From positions 1 through 64,000 of the forward strand of contig NSIV01000006.1 of assembly GCA_002633085.1 (NCBI GenBank): DNA of 64,000 bases, given 5' to 3'. The notes below the pieces were generated by a model. That model made no database searches and was not told where the DNA came from. It saw nothing but the letters and a program-made list of their open reading frames with translations. The position numbers were made by a program, and so were the translations under genes. The DNA is from Curvibacter sp. PD_MW3 (GTDB taxonomy: Bacteria > Pseudomonadota > Gammaproteobacteria > Burkholderiales > Burkholderiaceae_C). Positions 1 to 7,571 of the stretch are shown here, one piece after another. The number at the start of each line of letters is the position of its first letter. Position 1 is the first letter of the stretch.

Positions 1-105
1 GGAGTGCAGCAGTTTCCTGCCAATTGACCGTTTACACAAAAGTTTTTACACCCCCGTCTGGCCCTCTCCGCTCCAGACACCAGCCCATTGCCGTTCAGTG
101 GCTAC

Positions 106-903
106 TCATTCGCACCTCAAGACAAAGCTTTCAAACAGGGCTGACACATTCGCAATCAAATCGGCGCTGGGGAACTTCTCTGTCGATATGACATTCAGGT
201 CGTCATTCTTGCAACCGGTGCCGCGAAAAACTTGCAGGGCGTAGTTGCGCACACCCATCGCGCTCAAGGTTTGCGCCAACGCCAGAATCTCTGAGGGGGT
301 GTGCAGGGCCGGATGCACCGTGGTACGAAACTCGTGCGTCACGCCGCTGGCCACCACTATCCCGGCACTGGCCCATACCGCCTTGGCACTGTCAGCCGTA
401 CGGGTGATAGTGTCGTAGCCCTGCTGCGTCGCCTTGATGTCCATACCTATCCAGTCCACCAGTGGCAGCACCTCTTGCAGGCGTCGGGGGTACATGCCCG
501 CCGTGTGCAGCCCCACGCCAAAGCCCAGAGATCGAACATCGTGCATGGCATCTTTCAATGCCCGGTCCATGGTGGGTTCACCTCCACTGAACACCACCGA
601 GTCGATCAGCCCCACGCGCCGTTGGAGCAGTGCCAGCACTTGCGCCCACGCCAGCGGACTGTCCCTGGTGCGGCTTTGCAAATGCGGGTTATGGCAATAG
701 CCACAGCGCCAGGGGCAACCCTGCACAAACACCACTGCTGCGAGTTGCCCAGGGTAGTCCGTCGCGCTGAAAGGCGTGATGCCTCCCACCTTGAGCGGCT
801 TGGTGCTGGGTGCCGAGGTGTTGACTCCGCTGTAGCGGTTTGCCGCCCGTTCAGCCGGCAGCAGGGGACTTGCAGTTGTTTTCACTAAAGTAAGTGCGCT
901 CAT
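106..903 (-). CDS. nrdG: Anaerobic ribonucleoside-triphosphate reductase activating protein (radical SAM)
   Basis: A radical SAM enzyme of 265 aa that would install the glycyl radical on class III ribonucleotide reductase. The sequence shows the C-x3-C-x2-C cluster motif (GCPWRCGYCHNP, about residues 64-75), then a GGEP motif (VFSGGEPT) that contacts SAM. The homologous core starts near LKVGGITPF, so about 35 N-terminal residues are extra. The ATG at 903 lies inside the preceding small gene (53 nt overlap), which implies translational coupling; a GTG start within the core cannot be excluded. It is the last gene of the nrdD operon. The family identity is clear; only the start is uncertain. Confidence 0.9.
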   Translation of the reverse strand: MSALTLVKTTASPLLPAERAANRYSGVNTSAPSTKPLKVGGITPFSATDYPGQLAAVVFVQGCPWRCGYCHNPHLQSRTRDSPLAWAQVLALLQRRVGLIDSVVFSGGEPTMDRALKDAMHDVRSLGFGVGLHTAGMYPRRLQEVLPLVDWIGMDIKATQQGYDTITRTADSAKAVWASAGIVVASGVTHEFRTTVHPALHTPSEILALAQTLSAMGVRNYALQVFRGTGCKNDDLNVISTEKFPSADLIANVSALFESFVLRCE

Positions 904-1060
904 GGAATTCGCCCTTCTTGCCGGTATTGAAAGACGCCACAGGGCGGTGGTAACCCATGACGCGGGTCCACACCTCGCAGCGCTGCCGCTCGTCATCACG
1001 CAGCACGATGGGAGGGACGGCTTGGGAGACCGGGGTTGGTTTTTTTTGTAGAGCAATCAT
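851..1060 (-). CDS. Separate glycyl-radical-loop polypeptide of class III ribonucleotide reductase
   Basis: A 69-aa protein that matches only the extreme C-terminus of NrdD. The glycyl-radical loop is RVMGYHRP, with the candidate radical Gly36 (E. coli NrdD has RVCGYLG), followed by FNTGKKGEFHER, which corresponds to FNAGKQEEVKRR. It begins 20 nt after the nrdD stop, in a different frame, with a good ribosome binding site (AAGGA, 5-6 nt before the ATG at 1060). A 35-residue leader precedes the Gly, longer than the short link in one-piece NrdD. It is therefore a real separate polypeptide rather than a sequencing frameshift. It presumably docks into the large subunit as the radical carrier and is activated by NrdG. 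The cysteine before Gly is replaced by Met. Confidence 0.8.
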   Translation of the reverse strand: MIALQKKPTPVSQAVPPIVLRDDERQRCEVWTRVMGYHRPVASFNTGKKGEFHERTYFSENNCKSPAAG

Positions 1061-1080
1061 GTCATTCCTTCTTTGGGTGG

Positions 1081-3096
1081 TTAAACAGGTTCCAATTGCT
1101 TGCGCGCGATGATTTCGGTATCGCACTTCGGGCAAAAATCGTGGCGCCCGCCCAGATAGCCGTGCTTGGGGCAGATAGAAAAAGTGGGCGTAACAGTGAT
1201 GTAGGGCAGGCGAAAACGCGACAGCGAGCGCTTGATCAGCTGACGGCAGGCTTCTGCACTGGACAGCGGCTCGGTCATGTACAGATGCAGCACGGTGCCG
1301 CCGGTGTACTTGCGCTGCAAGTCATCCTGCATCTCCAACGCCTCGAACGGGTCGTCGGTGTAGCCTACCGGCAACTGGCTGGAGTTGGTGTAGTAAGGCA
1401 TGTCCTTGGTACCGGCTTGCAGGATGCCAGGGAACTGCCTGGCGTCTTCCTTGGCAAAACGATAGGTGGTGCCTTCTGCCGGGGTCGCTTCCAGGTTGTA
1501 CATTTGGCCGGTCTGATCCTGAAACTCCAGCATGCGTGCGCGTACATGGTCGAGCAGGCGAATGGCAAAGGCGTGTCCCCATTCGGAGCTGATGTCTTCG
1601 CGGTCCAGAGTGAAGTTGCGGATCATCTCGTTGATGCCGTTCACCCCCAGTGTGGAGAAGTGATTGCGCAGTGTGCCCAGATAACGCTTGGTGTAGGGGA
1701 ACAGGCCGTTGTCCATGTGACGCTGGATCACCTTGCGCTTGATCTCCAGGCTGTCACGTCCCAGCTCCAGCAGGCCGTCAAGCGCCTTTAGCATGCCGGC
1801 CTCGTCCCCTTGGTGTAAATAGCCCAGGCGCGCGCAGTTGACGGTGACCACGCCGAGCGAGCCGGTCTGCTCGGCCGAACCGAACAGACCGTTGCCGCGC
1901 TTGAGCAGTTCGCGCAGATCAAGCTGCAGGCGACAGCACATGGAGCGAATCATGTTCGGTTTGAGTTCCGAATTGATAAAGTTCTGGAAGTAGGGCAGGC
2001 CGTACTTGGCGGTCATCTCGAACAGCAGCTCGGCATTCGGGCTATACCAGTCGAAATCCTCAGTCATGTTGTAGGTGGGGATTGGGAAGGTGAACACGCG
2101 GCCCTTGGCATCGCCGGACACCATCACTTCAATGTAAGCACGGTTGATCATGTCCATCTCGGCCTGGCACTCGCCGTAAGTGAAGCTCACTTCCTGGCCA
2201 GCAATAACGGGCGTCTGCTCGCGCAGGTCTTCCGGGCAAATCCAGTCGAATGTCAGGTTGGTAAATGGCGTCTGTGTACCCCAGCGCGAGGGCACGTTGA
2301 GGTTGTAAATCAGCTCCTGCATGCACTGGCGAACATGGGCGTAGTCCAGCTTGTCCTGCCGGACGTACGGTGCCATGTAAGTATCGAACGAGCTGAACGC
2401 TTGTGCGCCAGCCCACTCGTTTTGCAGCGTGCCCAGGAAGTTGACGATCTGCCCCACCGCACTCGACATGTGCTTGGGCGGGCCGCTTTCCACCTTGCCA
2501 GGCACACCGTTCAACCCCTCGTTGAGCAGGGTCCGCAGTGACCAGCCCGCGCAGTAGCCGGCCAGCATATCAAGGTCATGGATGTGGATGGCAGCGCTGC
2601 GGTGTGCCGCGCCGACTTCGGGCGGGTAGACGTGGTTGAGCCAGTAGTTGGCGATCACCTTGCCTGACACGTTGAGGATCAGGCCGCCCAGCGAATAGCC
2701 CTGGTTCGCATTGGCATTGACGCGCCAGTCGAGCTGCTGCAGGTACTCGTTCATGCTGGACTCGACGTCCACCATCGTCTTGCGGTCGCTGCGCAGCTTC
2801 TTGTGTTGCTCGCGGTAGACGATGTAGGCACGCAAAGTCTTGGGGTAGCCAGCGTCGAACAGTGCAGCCTCGACCGCGTCCTGGATCTGCTCGATGTGCG
2901 GCGTCGCCGGTCCAAGTATCCTGATTTTTGGAGTCACCAGATACTGCGTCAGGCGACGGGCTTCGGCGCCATCGAACTCGCCGGTGACCTGGGCAGCGCG
3001 CTCCAGCGCCTGGGCGATCTTGCCGGCATCAAACGGCTTGATCCCGCCGTCGCGCTTGATGATATGGGTAAATACGGGTGCGGTTTGTATGCTCAT
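1081..3096 (-). CDS. nrdD: Anaerobic ribonucleoside-triphosphate reductase, large catalytic part
   Basis: The class III reductase body, 671 aa, which reduces ribonucleoside triphosphates without oxygen. Residues about 8-95 form an ATP-cone allosteric domain (IIKRDGGIKPFDAGKI). The barrel follows, with RSMCCRLQLD near the expected thiyl-radical region. The C-terminus carries a zinc ribbon of form CPKH...CPKC (SICPKHGYL, HDFCPKCDTEI), with His in place of one Cys. The protein stops 13 residues after the last Cys, before the glycyl-radical loop that one-piece NrdD (712 aa in E. coli) would carry; that loop is in the next gene. AAGAGGA precedes the ATG. NrdR-like boxes and an FNR-like site lie upstream. 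Confidence 0.95.
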   Translation of the reverse strand: MSIQTAPVFTHIIKRDGGIKPFDAGKIAQALERAAQVTGEFDGAEARRLTQYLVTPKIRILGPATPHIEQIQDAVEAALFDAGYPKTLRAYIVYREQHKKLRSDRKTMVDVESSMNEYLQQLDWRVNANANQGYSLGGLILNVSGKVIANYWLNHVYPPEVGAAHRSAAIHIHDLDMLAGYCAGWSLRTLLNEGLNGVPGKVESGPPKHMSSAVGQIVNFLGTLQNEWAGAQAFSSFDTYMAPYVRQDKLDYAHVRQCMQELIYNLNVPSRWGTQTPFTNLTFDWICPEDLREQTPVIAGQEVSFTYGECQAEMDMINRAYIEVMVSGDAKGRVFTFPIPTYNMTEDFDWYSPNAELLFEMTAKYGLPYFQNFINSELKPNMIRSMCCRLQLDLRELLKRGNGLFGSAEQTGSLGVVTVNCARLGYLHQGDEAGMLKALDGLLELGRDSLEIKRKVIQRHMDNGLFPYTKRYLGTLRNHFSTLGVNGINEMIRNFTLDREDISSEWGHAFAIRLLDHVRARMLEFQDQTGQMYNLEATPAEGTTYRFAKEDARQFPGILQAGTKDMPYYTNSSQLPVGYTDDPFEALEMQDDLQRKYTGGTVLHLYMTEPLSSAEACRQLIKRSLSRFRLPYITVTPTFSICPKHGYLGGRHDFCPKCDTEIIARKQLEPV

Positions 3097-3112
3097 CTAG
3101 CATCCTCTTAAA

Positions 3113-3159
3113 ACACTATAGGTAGTGTGAAAGTGGATGATAGCCACTACAGGTAGTGT
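3113..3159. promoter_or_regulatory. Tandem NrdR boxes upstream of nrdD
   Basis: Two 16-bp partly palindromic boxes, ACACTATAGGTAGTGT at 3113-3128 and CCACTACAGGTAGTGT at 3144-3159. Their centres are 31 bp apart, which is three helical turns. Both fit the NrdR consensus (acaCwAtATaTwGtgt), and paired boxes at this spacing are the known arrangement for NrdR. The proximal box is only 16 bp from the nrdD start codon, so binding should block transcription or lie in the leader. NrdR would repress when dATP is high. Confidence 0.8.
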
Positions 3160-3202
3160 TTCTCGCGAATTAAATCGTGCAAAACCAACTTCCGGTTAAA
3201 GG

Positions 3203-3216
3203 TTGATCTGTATCAG
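3203..3216. promoter_or_regulatory. FNR/ANR-like site upstream of nrdD
   Basis: TTGATCTGTATCAG matches the FNR/ANR consensus TTGAT-N4-ATCAA at 9 of 10 defined positions. It sits 107 bp upstream of the nrdD ATG, a plausible activating position for an enzyme needed only without oxygen. No promoter elements were assigned, so function is inferred from the match and the context. Confidence 0.55.
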
Positions 3217-3218
3217 GA

Positions 3219-3375
3219 AACGCTCATGATGCTGTTGACGTTGAGATAGTGCTCAACAGCTGCCTCCTTCTGCGCTTGCGGGTACTTGGGTTCCCGGCCC
3301 GCATAGCCCACCGGCAAATCGAGCCATTGCTCATATTCCCGGTACCAGCCCTTCAAGGCATTCTTCGTTGGGTAA
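3219..3375 (-). mobile_element. IS3-type transposase remnant
   Basis: Reading leftward from about 3375, one frame gives a run with YPTKNALKGWYREYEQ, then DLPVGYAGREPKY and AAVEHYLNVNSI. This resembles the N-terminal helix-turn-helix part of IS3-family transposases. It ends at a stop at 3219 and has no start codon, so it is a fragment of about 50 codons. The stop lies only a few bases from the FNR-like site, so the insertion scar reaches almost to the nrdD promoter. No terminal inverted repeats were recognised. Confidence 0.5.
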
Positions 3376-3660
3376 AGGGCGTGCGATCCACAAGGTGGGC
3401 TATGCGATAGCGATCCGGAAGATTATTGGTAGGGCAGAACCCGCAAACCCCGTCGATGGGATGCGCGCCCTTGGCGACCGTGGCAAACAGGCATCAAAGA
3501 CTGGGCTTAAAAAGCCCAGTGAAGAGGGGCGCGACTGAAATCAAGCGCAGCAAAGCAGAAAAACCGGAAGTTCACCCCGGGGCGGCTTGGTCGAGTCGCT
3601 GACCGCGGACATTCAGAAGTTCGGCTCCGGATGCACGCTGGCGCCCGAGTGTGACATCTG
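3376..3660. other. Intergenic debris between IS remnant and truncated gene
   Basis: No complete gene is seen here. A plus-strand open frame from about 3375 ends at a stop near 3537 and reads KVGYAIAIRKIIGRAEP and then TGLKKPSEEGRD; it has no start codon and no recognised family. A hairpin ACTGGGCTT-AAA-AAGCCCAGT lies at 3500-3520. An in-frame stop at 3652 precedes the next open frame. Confidence 0.4.
3500..3520. repeat. Perfect hairpin (possible terminator)
   Basis: A 9-bp perfect inverted repeat with a 3-nt loop, ACTGGGCTT/AAGCCCAGT. It has no clear T-tract on either strand, so it may be a weak terminator or a relic of a mobile element. Confidence 0.4.
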
Positions 3661-4509
3661 ATGGCCATACGGCAAAGGTATGCCATCGGGATGGTCGGCA
3701 GCAAGGAGACGCTGTTGACGACGGGTCTGAACAAAAGCCTGGGCAGCTACGGGCTGGGCCTGAGTGCAAGTTATTCAAGCCGCGGGGAGTTTGCCGTGGG
3801 CCTGCAACTTTTTATCGCTACGAGCAGAGAGCCACGACAGGGACAGTGGCGTTTTGATGCGCGGCCCAAAGCCGACAGCGGCGCCACCTCGGTGCGTGTT
3901 TTCCTGGACGACAACGCCAACGGCGTCATGGACGCAGGCGAAGAACCGATCGAGAACGTCGCGCTGACGGTCAACGGCAGCAGGGCGCTGGTGCGAACGG
4001 ATGCCGCAGGCATTGCCTTGCTGGACCGTTTGCCGATCAGGCAACACGTGGACATTGCGGTCGACACCCAGACGCTGGAGGACCCTTACTGGGTGCCGCA
4101 GCGCAAGGGCGTGCGCATGGTTCCGTGTCCTGGTCATGTCGCCGAATTGGACTTTCCCGTCGTCCTGACCAGCGAAATCGACGGAACGGTTTACCAGGTC
4201 GAAAAAACTGCCAAACGCGGCCTTGGCGATATGGCAATTGAACTGCTTGACCTTGATCGCAAGGTGCTGTCCACCATCAAAAGCAGTTCGGACGGCTACT
4301 ACATTGTTCCCGCCGTCGTGCAAGGCCGCTATTATTTGCGGATATCGCCGGAGCAACTCAAGCAGTTCGACCTGATCGATCCGGGCGAGCGTGACATCAG
4401 CATCCTGCCCGATGGTAAATTTATCAACGGCGTGGATTTTCTGCTGAGTCGAAATCCGGCCGGGAGCGTGCCAGATCTTCCCCGGGAGGAAGCGCGTGAT
4501 AAAAAATGA
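3661..4509 (+). pseudogene. 5'-truncated outer-membrane/usher-like protein with SdrD-B-type repeat domains
   Basis: A 282-codon frame that looks like the C-terminal end of a much larger surface protein. Residues 1-70 resemble a beta-barrel end (TGLNKSLGSYGLGLSASYSS, then GEFAVGLQLFIATS). Residues about 75-150 carry an SdrD-B-like fold (VRVFLDDNANGVMDAGEEPI, then LVRTDAAGIALLDRLP). Residues 170-260 hold a second carboxypeptidase-regulatory-like domain (SSSDGYYIVPAVVQGRYYL). There is no signal peptide and no good ribosome binding site, an in-frame stop lies 9 bases upstream, and IS debris abuts the 5' side. It is therefore likely decapitated. Its stop overlaps the next gene by 14 nt, as expected of an intact former operon. 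The exact family is uncertain; an usher-type porin for a fimbrial system is the best guess. Confidence 0.55.
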
Positions 4510-4936
4510 GTTCCCGCCAAAAATCCTTCGGCAGGCCGGTGCCTGCGCCCTCTTGATCGGCAGCCTCGCCCTGACCGGTGACAGCGATGCGGGCACCGCA
4601 ACGGGCACGGCGAGTGCAACGGTGCTTCAGTCGGTGTCAGTCACCTTTTCAAGTCCCTTTTTAAGCACCATTTCTGACACCTTTTCTGGCACCACCTTCA
4701 CCATTGAGCGTTTTACTGGTAGCCTGTCCCTCAGTGGCCCCTTGCTGCGCGTTGGACCGGAGCCGTCCCCCGGCGCCGTTTTGACCGGCGCAGGCGCTGC
4801 GCCCTCCATCGCGGACAACGCCACCGTTTATGTGTCGCTCAATGCCGATGGTTCCCTGAGCGTCAGTGGTGGTTCGGGCTTGACGTATGCCGTGTCGCAG
4901 CCTGGCGCTGGCGTGATCAACATCGAATACAACTGA
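4496..4936 (+). CDS. Small secreted protein (pilin/adhesin-like)
   Basis: A 146-aa protein starting with GTG at 4496, with GGAGG about 7 nt before it. It has a hydrophobic signal segment (ACALLIGSLALTG) and probable cleavage near residue 33 (SDAG/TATG). The mature part is rich in Ser, Thr, Gly and Val with alternating hydrophobics, as in beta-sandwich pilins or DUF4402-like secreted proteins, but no family is firmly recognised. It overlaps the end of the truncated usher-like gene and is probably its former partner, such as a surface subunit. It may be non-functional now that the upstream gene is broken. Confidence 0.6.
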   Translation: MIKNEFPPKILRQAGACALLIGSLALTGDSDAGTATGTASATVLQSVSVTFSSPFLSTISDTFSGTTFTIERFTGSLSLSGPLLRVGPEPSPGAVLTGAGAAPSIADNATVYVSLNADGSLSVSGGSGLTYAVSQPGAGVINIEYN

Positions 4937-5030
4937 AACTGAAGTTTTGATCATCAAAACGATAAAACCTCTATTTCACGCTCAGGCCGGCGCAGCCAGC
5001 CCATCCATCATGAACAAGCCGGAGTCCTCC

Positions 5031-5498
5031 ATGAATTCACTCAACCGCATCCTGCTGGTCGAAGATAGCCCGAGCGATGCGGGGCTGGCGCTTCACGCGC
5101 TGGCGGAGCACAACCTGGACCAGGATGTCCTGCACCTGCCCGACGGCGCCCAAGCGCTGGACTACCTGTTTCGCCGGGGTGAATTTTCCGGCCGGGCCCC
5201 GGGCAACCCGGCGCTCGTGCTGCTCGACCTGAAGATGCCGAAGGTCGATGGGCTCGAAGTGCTGAGCCAGATCAAGGGCGAGCCGGCCCTGCGCACGATT
5301 CCGGTGGTGGTGATGACGTCCTCGCGTGAGAGGCGCGATGTGGAGGCCGCCTACCGGCTGGGCGTGAACGCCTACGTCGTCAAGCCGATGAAGTTCACGA
5401 ATTTCGTGGATGCGGTCAAGCGGGTCGGCGCGTTCTGGGCCATGCTGAACGAGCCGCCGCCCGCAAGCACGCCGGTGGCCGATGAACCCAAGATATAA
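5031..5498 (+). CDS. Single-domain response regulator (Rcp1-like CheY family)
   Basis: A 155-aa stand-alone receiver domain. Acidic residues E11 and D12 (LLVEDSPSD), phosphoacceptor D66 (VLLDLKMPKVDG), Thr96 (VVMTSSRE) and a Lys in YVVKPMKF complete the active site. The long loop with DYLFRRGEFSG is typical of Rcp1-type regulators that pair with phytochrome or hybrid kinases. ATG at 5031 is chosen because GGAG lies just upstream; ATG at 5010 is possible. The next gene, a hybrid histidine kinase, starts 31 nt downstream and is the likely partner, although it is now interrupted. Confidence 0.85.
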   Translation: MNSLNRILLVEDSPSDAGLALHALAEHNLDQDVLHLPDGAQALDYLFRRGEFSGRAPGNPALVLLDLKMPKVDGLEVLSQIKGEPALRTIPVVVMTSSRERRDVEAAYRLGVNAYVVKPMKFTNFVDAVKRVGAFWAMLNEPPPASTPVADEPKI

Positions 5499-5529
5499 CC
5501 TGGGCAAAACGCTCGATCCGGAGGCCGAT

Positions 5530-7065
5530 ATGAACCCATCCATCCGACTGCTGCATCTGGAAGACAATCCGTTGGATGCGGAATTGATCCGGCTGAGGCT
5601 GGAAGCGGCCGGACTGTCCTGCGACATCCGGTGGGTGAGCGGCAAGGAGGCATTCGAGTCCGCTTTGGCGCAGGAAACCTTTGACCTGGTGCTGGCCGAC
5701 TCCAAACTGCCGGGTTACGACGGCCTGTCGGCGCTCCGGCACGTCCGCGAGAGGCAGCCGGAGCTTCCGGTGATCATGATGTCCGGCGAACTGAGCGAGG
5801 AAGCGGCGGTGGACTGCCTGAAAGCCGGCGCCACCGATTACGTCCTCAAGCAGCGGCCGCAGCGGCTCGATGCCGCCGTGCGACGTGCGCTGGTGGAAAA
5901 AGAAGAACTTGCCGCGCTGCGCCGCGCCGAGGAAGAAGTTCGCCGCCAGAGCCTTTTTCTGCGCCAGGTGATCGACCTCAACCCCACCTTCATTTTCGCC
6001 AAGGACCGCGCGGGGCGCTTTGTCCTGGTGAACCAGGCCATGGCCGAGGCCTACGGCAGCACCGTCGAGGAAATGCTGGGCAAGGCCGAAGCGGACGTCA
6101 CCGCCGATGCGCAGGAAGTTGCACGTTTTCTCAAAGCCGACCTTGAAACGATGGACACGCTGCGCGAAGTGTTCATCCCCGAGGAGAAGCTCATCGACGC
6201 CACCGGGAAAGTTCGCTGGCTGCAGACCGTCAAGCGCCCCATCGTGGCCGCGGACGGCACCGCCGACGGGGTGCTCGGCGTGGCGGCGGACATCACCGAA
6301 CGCAAGCGGGCCCAGGAAGAAATCCTGCGGCTCAATGCCGACCTCGAAGAACGGGTTCGCCAGCGCACCGCCCAGCTGGAGGCCGCGAACAAGGAACTGG
6401 AGGCTTTTTCCTATTCCGTGTCACACGACCTTCGCTCCCCCCTGAATACGATCGACGGATTCAGCCAATTGCTGGAGCAAGCTGCAGGGGACAAGATCGG
6501 CGACAAGGGCCAACACTACCTGAGCCGGATTCGTGCGGGAACCCAGCAGATGAGCGAACTCATTGACGGGCTGCTGTCGCTTGCCAAGCTGTCACGCGAT
6601 CAGCTCCGATCCGAGGCGGTCGACCTGTCGGCTGTCTCCAGGAAGGCAGCGCAGGCATGCAGGTAGGGCGAGCCCGAGCGCCAGGCGCGGATCCAGATTC
6701 AGGACGGACTGCTGGCGCACGGCGATCCGCTTCTTCTGTCGGTCGTCATTCAGAACCTGCTGGGCAACGCCTGGAAGTTTACCGCCAGGCGGGCGGTGGC
6801 CCGGATCAATATCGGCGGCGAGCTCGATGCCAGCGGCGAGACCGTTTATTTTGTCAAGGACAACGGCGCCGGTTTTGACATGCACCATGCCGGCAAGCTT
6901 TTCGGCGCGTTCGAGCGGCTGCATTCGCATTCGGACTTCTTGGGAACAGGCCTGGGGCTGACCATTGTGAAACGCGTGATTGACCGCCACGGGGGCCGCG
7001 TCTGGGCTGACAGCGTGGAGAACGAAGGCGCTACCTTCTATTTCACGCTGGGGACGGTGGGCTAG
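5530..7065 (+). pseudogene. Hybrid sensor histidine kinase interrupted by an in-frame amber codon
   Basis: The order is receiver (about residues 1-125, LVLADSKLPGYDG), coiled link, PAS (about 140-260, ending VAADITERK), HisKA (SVSHDLRSPLNTIDGF), then HATPase_c (VVIQNLLGNAWKFT, DNGAGFDM, GTGLGLTIVKRVI). A single TAG at 6664-6666, codon 379, separates HisKA from HATPase_c. The same frame continues without loss across it (ACR-stop-GEPERQARIQIQ) to a stop at 7063. A GAG-to-TAG change would explain it. No start with a ribosome binding site is seen before the ATPase half, so without readthrough there is no kinase activity. ATG 5530 has GGAGG upstream. With the preceding regulator it formed a two-component pair. 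Confidence 0.85.
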
Positions 7066-7104
7066 CCTGGTGCCTGGAAGTATGGTGTCTAGACCAAATA
7101 CTGT

Positions 7105-7419
7105 TCAGATAGAGGCTTTACGATCATAATCCCGTTCCCTAGAGGCTTGGATGGAGGGCTTGATCACCTTGCGCTGCTCGTGCCGGATGTTCTCCGCAAT
7201 GATCCCCTCTCCCCCAGAGAATGACCAGCCGGCAAAGCCGTTGAACTGTTCGCTCTTGTTGGTTTCTGCATGGATCACCTTGCGCAGCCCGACATCGCCG
7301 ATGTAGCTCAGCAGGAACATGGTCCGGATGACCTTGCCAAGCTCAACAAACGCGAAATACAGCTTGTTCTTGCGGCTGTAGCTTCGATGAGCACGCCAGA
7401 GGCGATTGAGGAGAAACAC
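7105..7419 (-). mobile_element. Tn3-family transposase (tnpA) internal fragment
   Basis: A 104-codon frame with the conserved C-terminal TnpA stretch of Tn3-family elements: FVELGKVIRTMFLLSYI, then ETNKSEQFNGFAGW, then GGEGIIAENIRHEQRKVIK. Both ends are broken, with similarity lost after KVIK and before about residue 10. It is a non-functional piece, inverted relative to the tnpA tail at 7473-7571. Confidence 0.75.
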
Positions 7420-7472
7420 CGAAAGTTTGCTGAGTCTCAGGCGGCGCTTTCAGTAACGGAGACCCGCGGTTC

Positions 7473-7571
7473 ACGGCCCATATCAACCGGTTTGGCGACT
7501 ACACGCTGGACTTCCGGCGAAAGTTCGGACCTTTGCTCTTCGACTCGCCAATAATCCCAATGGAATCATAG
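7473..7571 (+). mobile_element. Tn3-family tnpA C-terminal tail fragment
   Basis: A plus-strand frame reading AHINRFGDYTLDFRRK and then GPLLFDSPIIPMES before a stop at 7569-7571. HINRFGxYxLD is typical of the last residues of Tn3-family transposases. A candidate terminal inverted repeat begins 10 bp further on, the normal layout where tnpA ends next to the repeat. It is on the opposite strand from the other tnpA fragment, so the element has been rearranged. Confidence 0.55.

Noticed and set aside
1..105. Bases before nrdG with TTTACACAAAAGTTTTTACAC-type short repeats
   Set aside because: Suggestive of an IS end, but too short and no matching partner was seen.
5031..7065. Two separate proteins for the hybrid kinase halves rather than a broken gene
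   Set aside because: The downstream half lacks a start with a ribosome binding site before the ATPase N-box, and the frame is continuous across the TAG.
7066..7104. Possible left end of the Tn3-family element just after the kinase pseudogene
   Set aside because: No inverted repeat comparable to that at 7581-7620 was recognised by eye.
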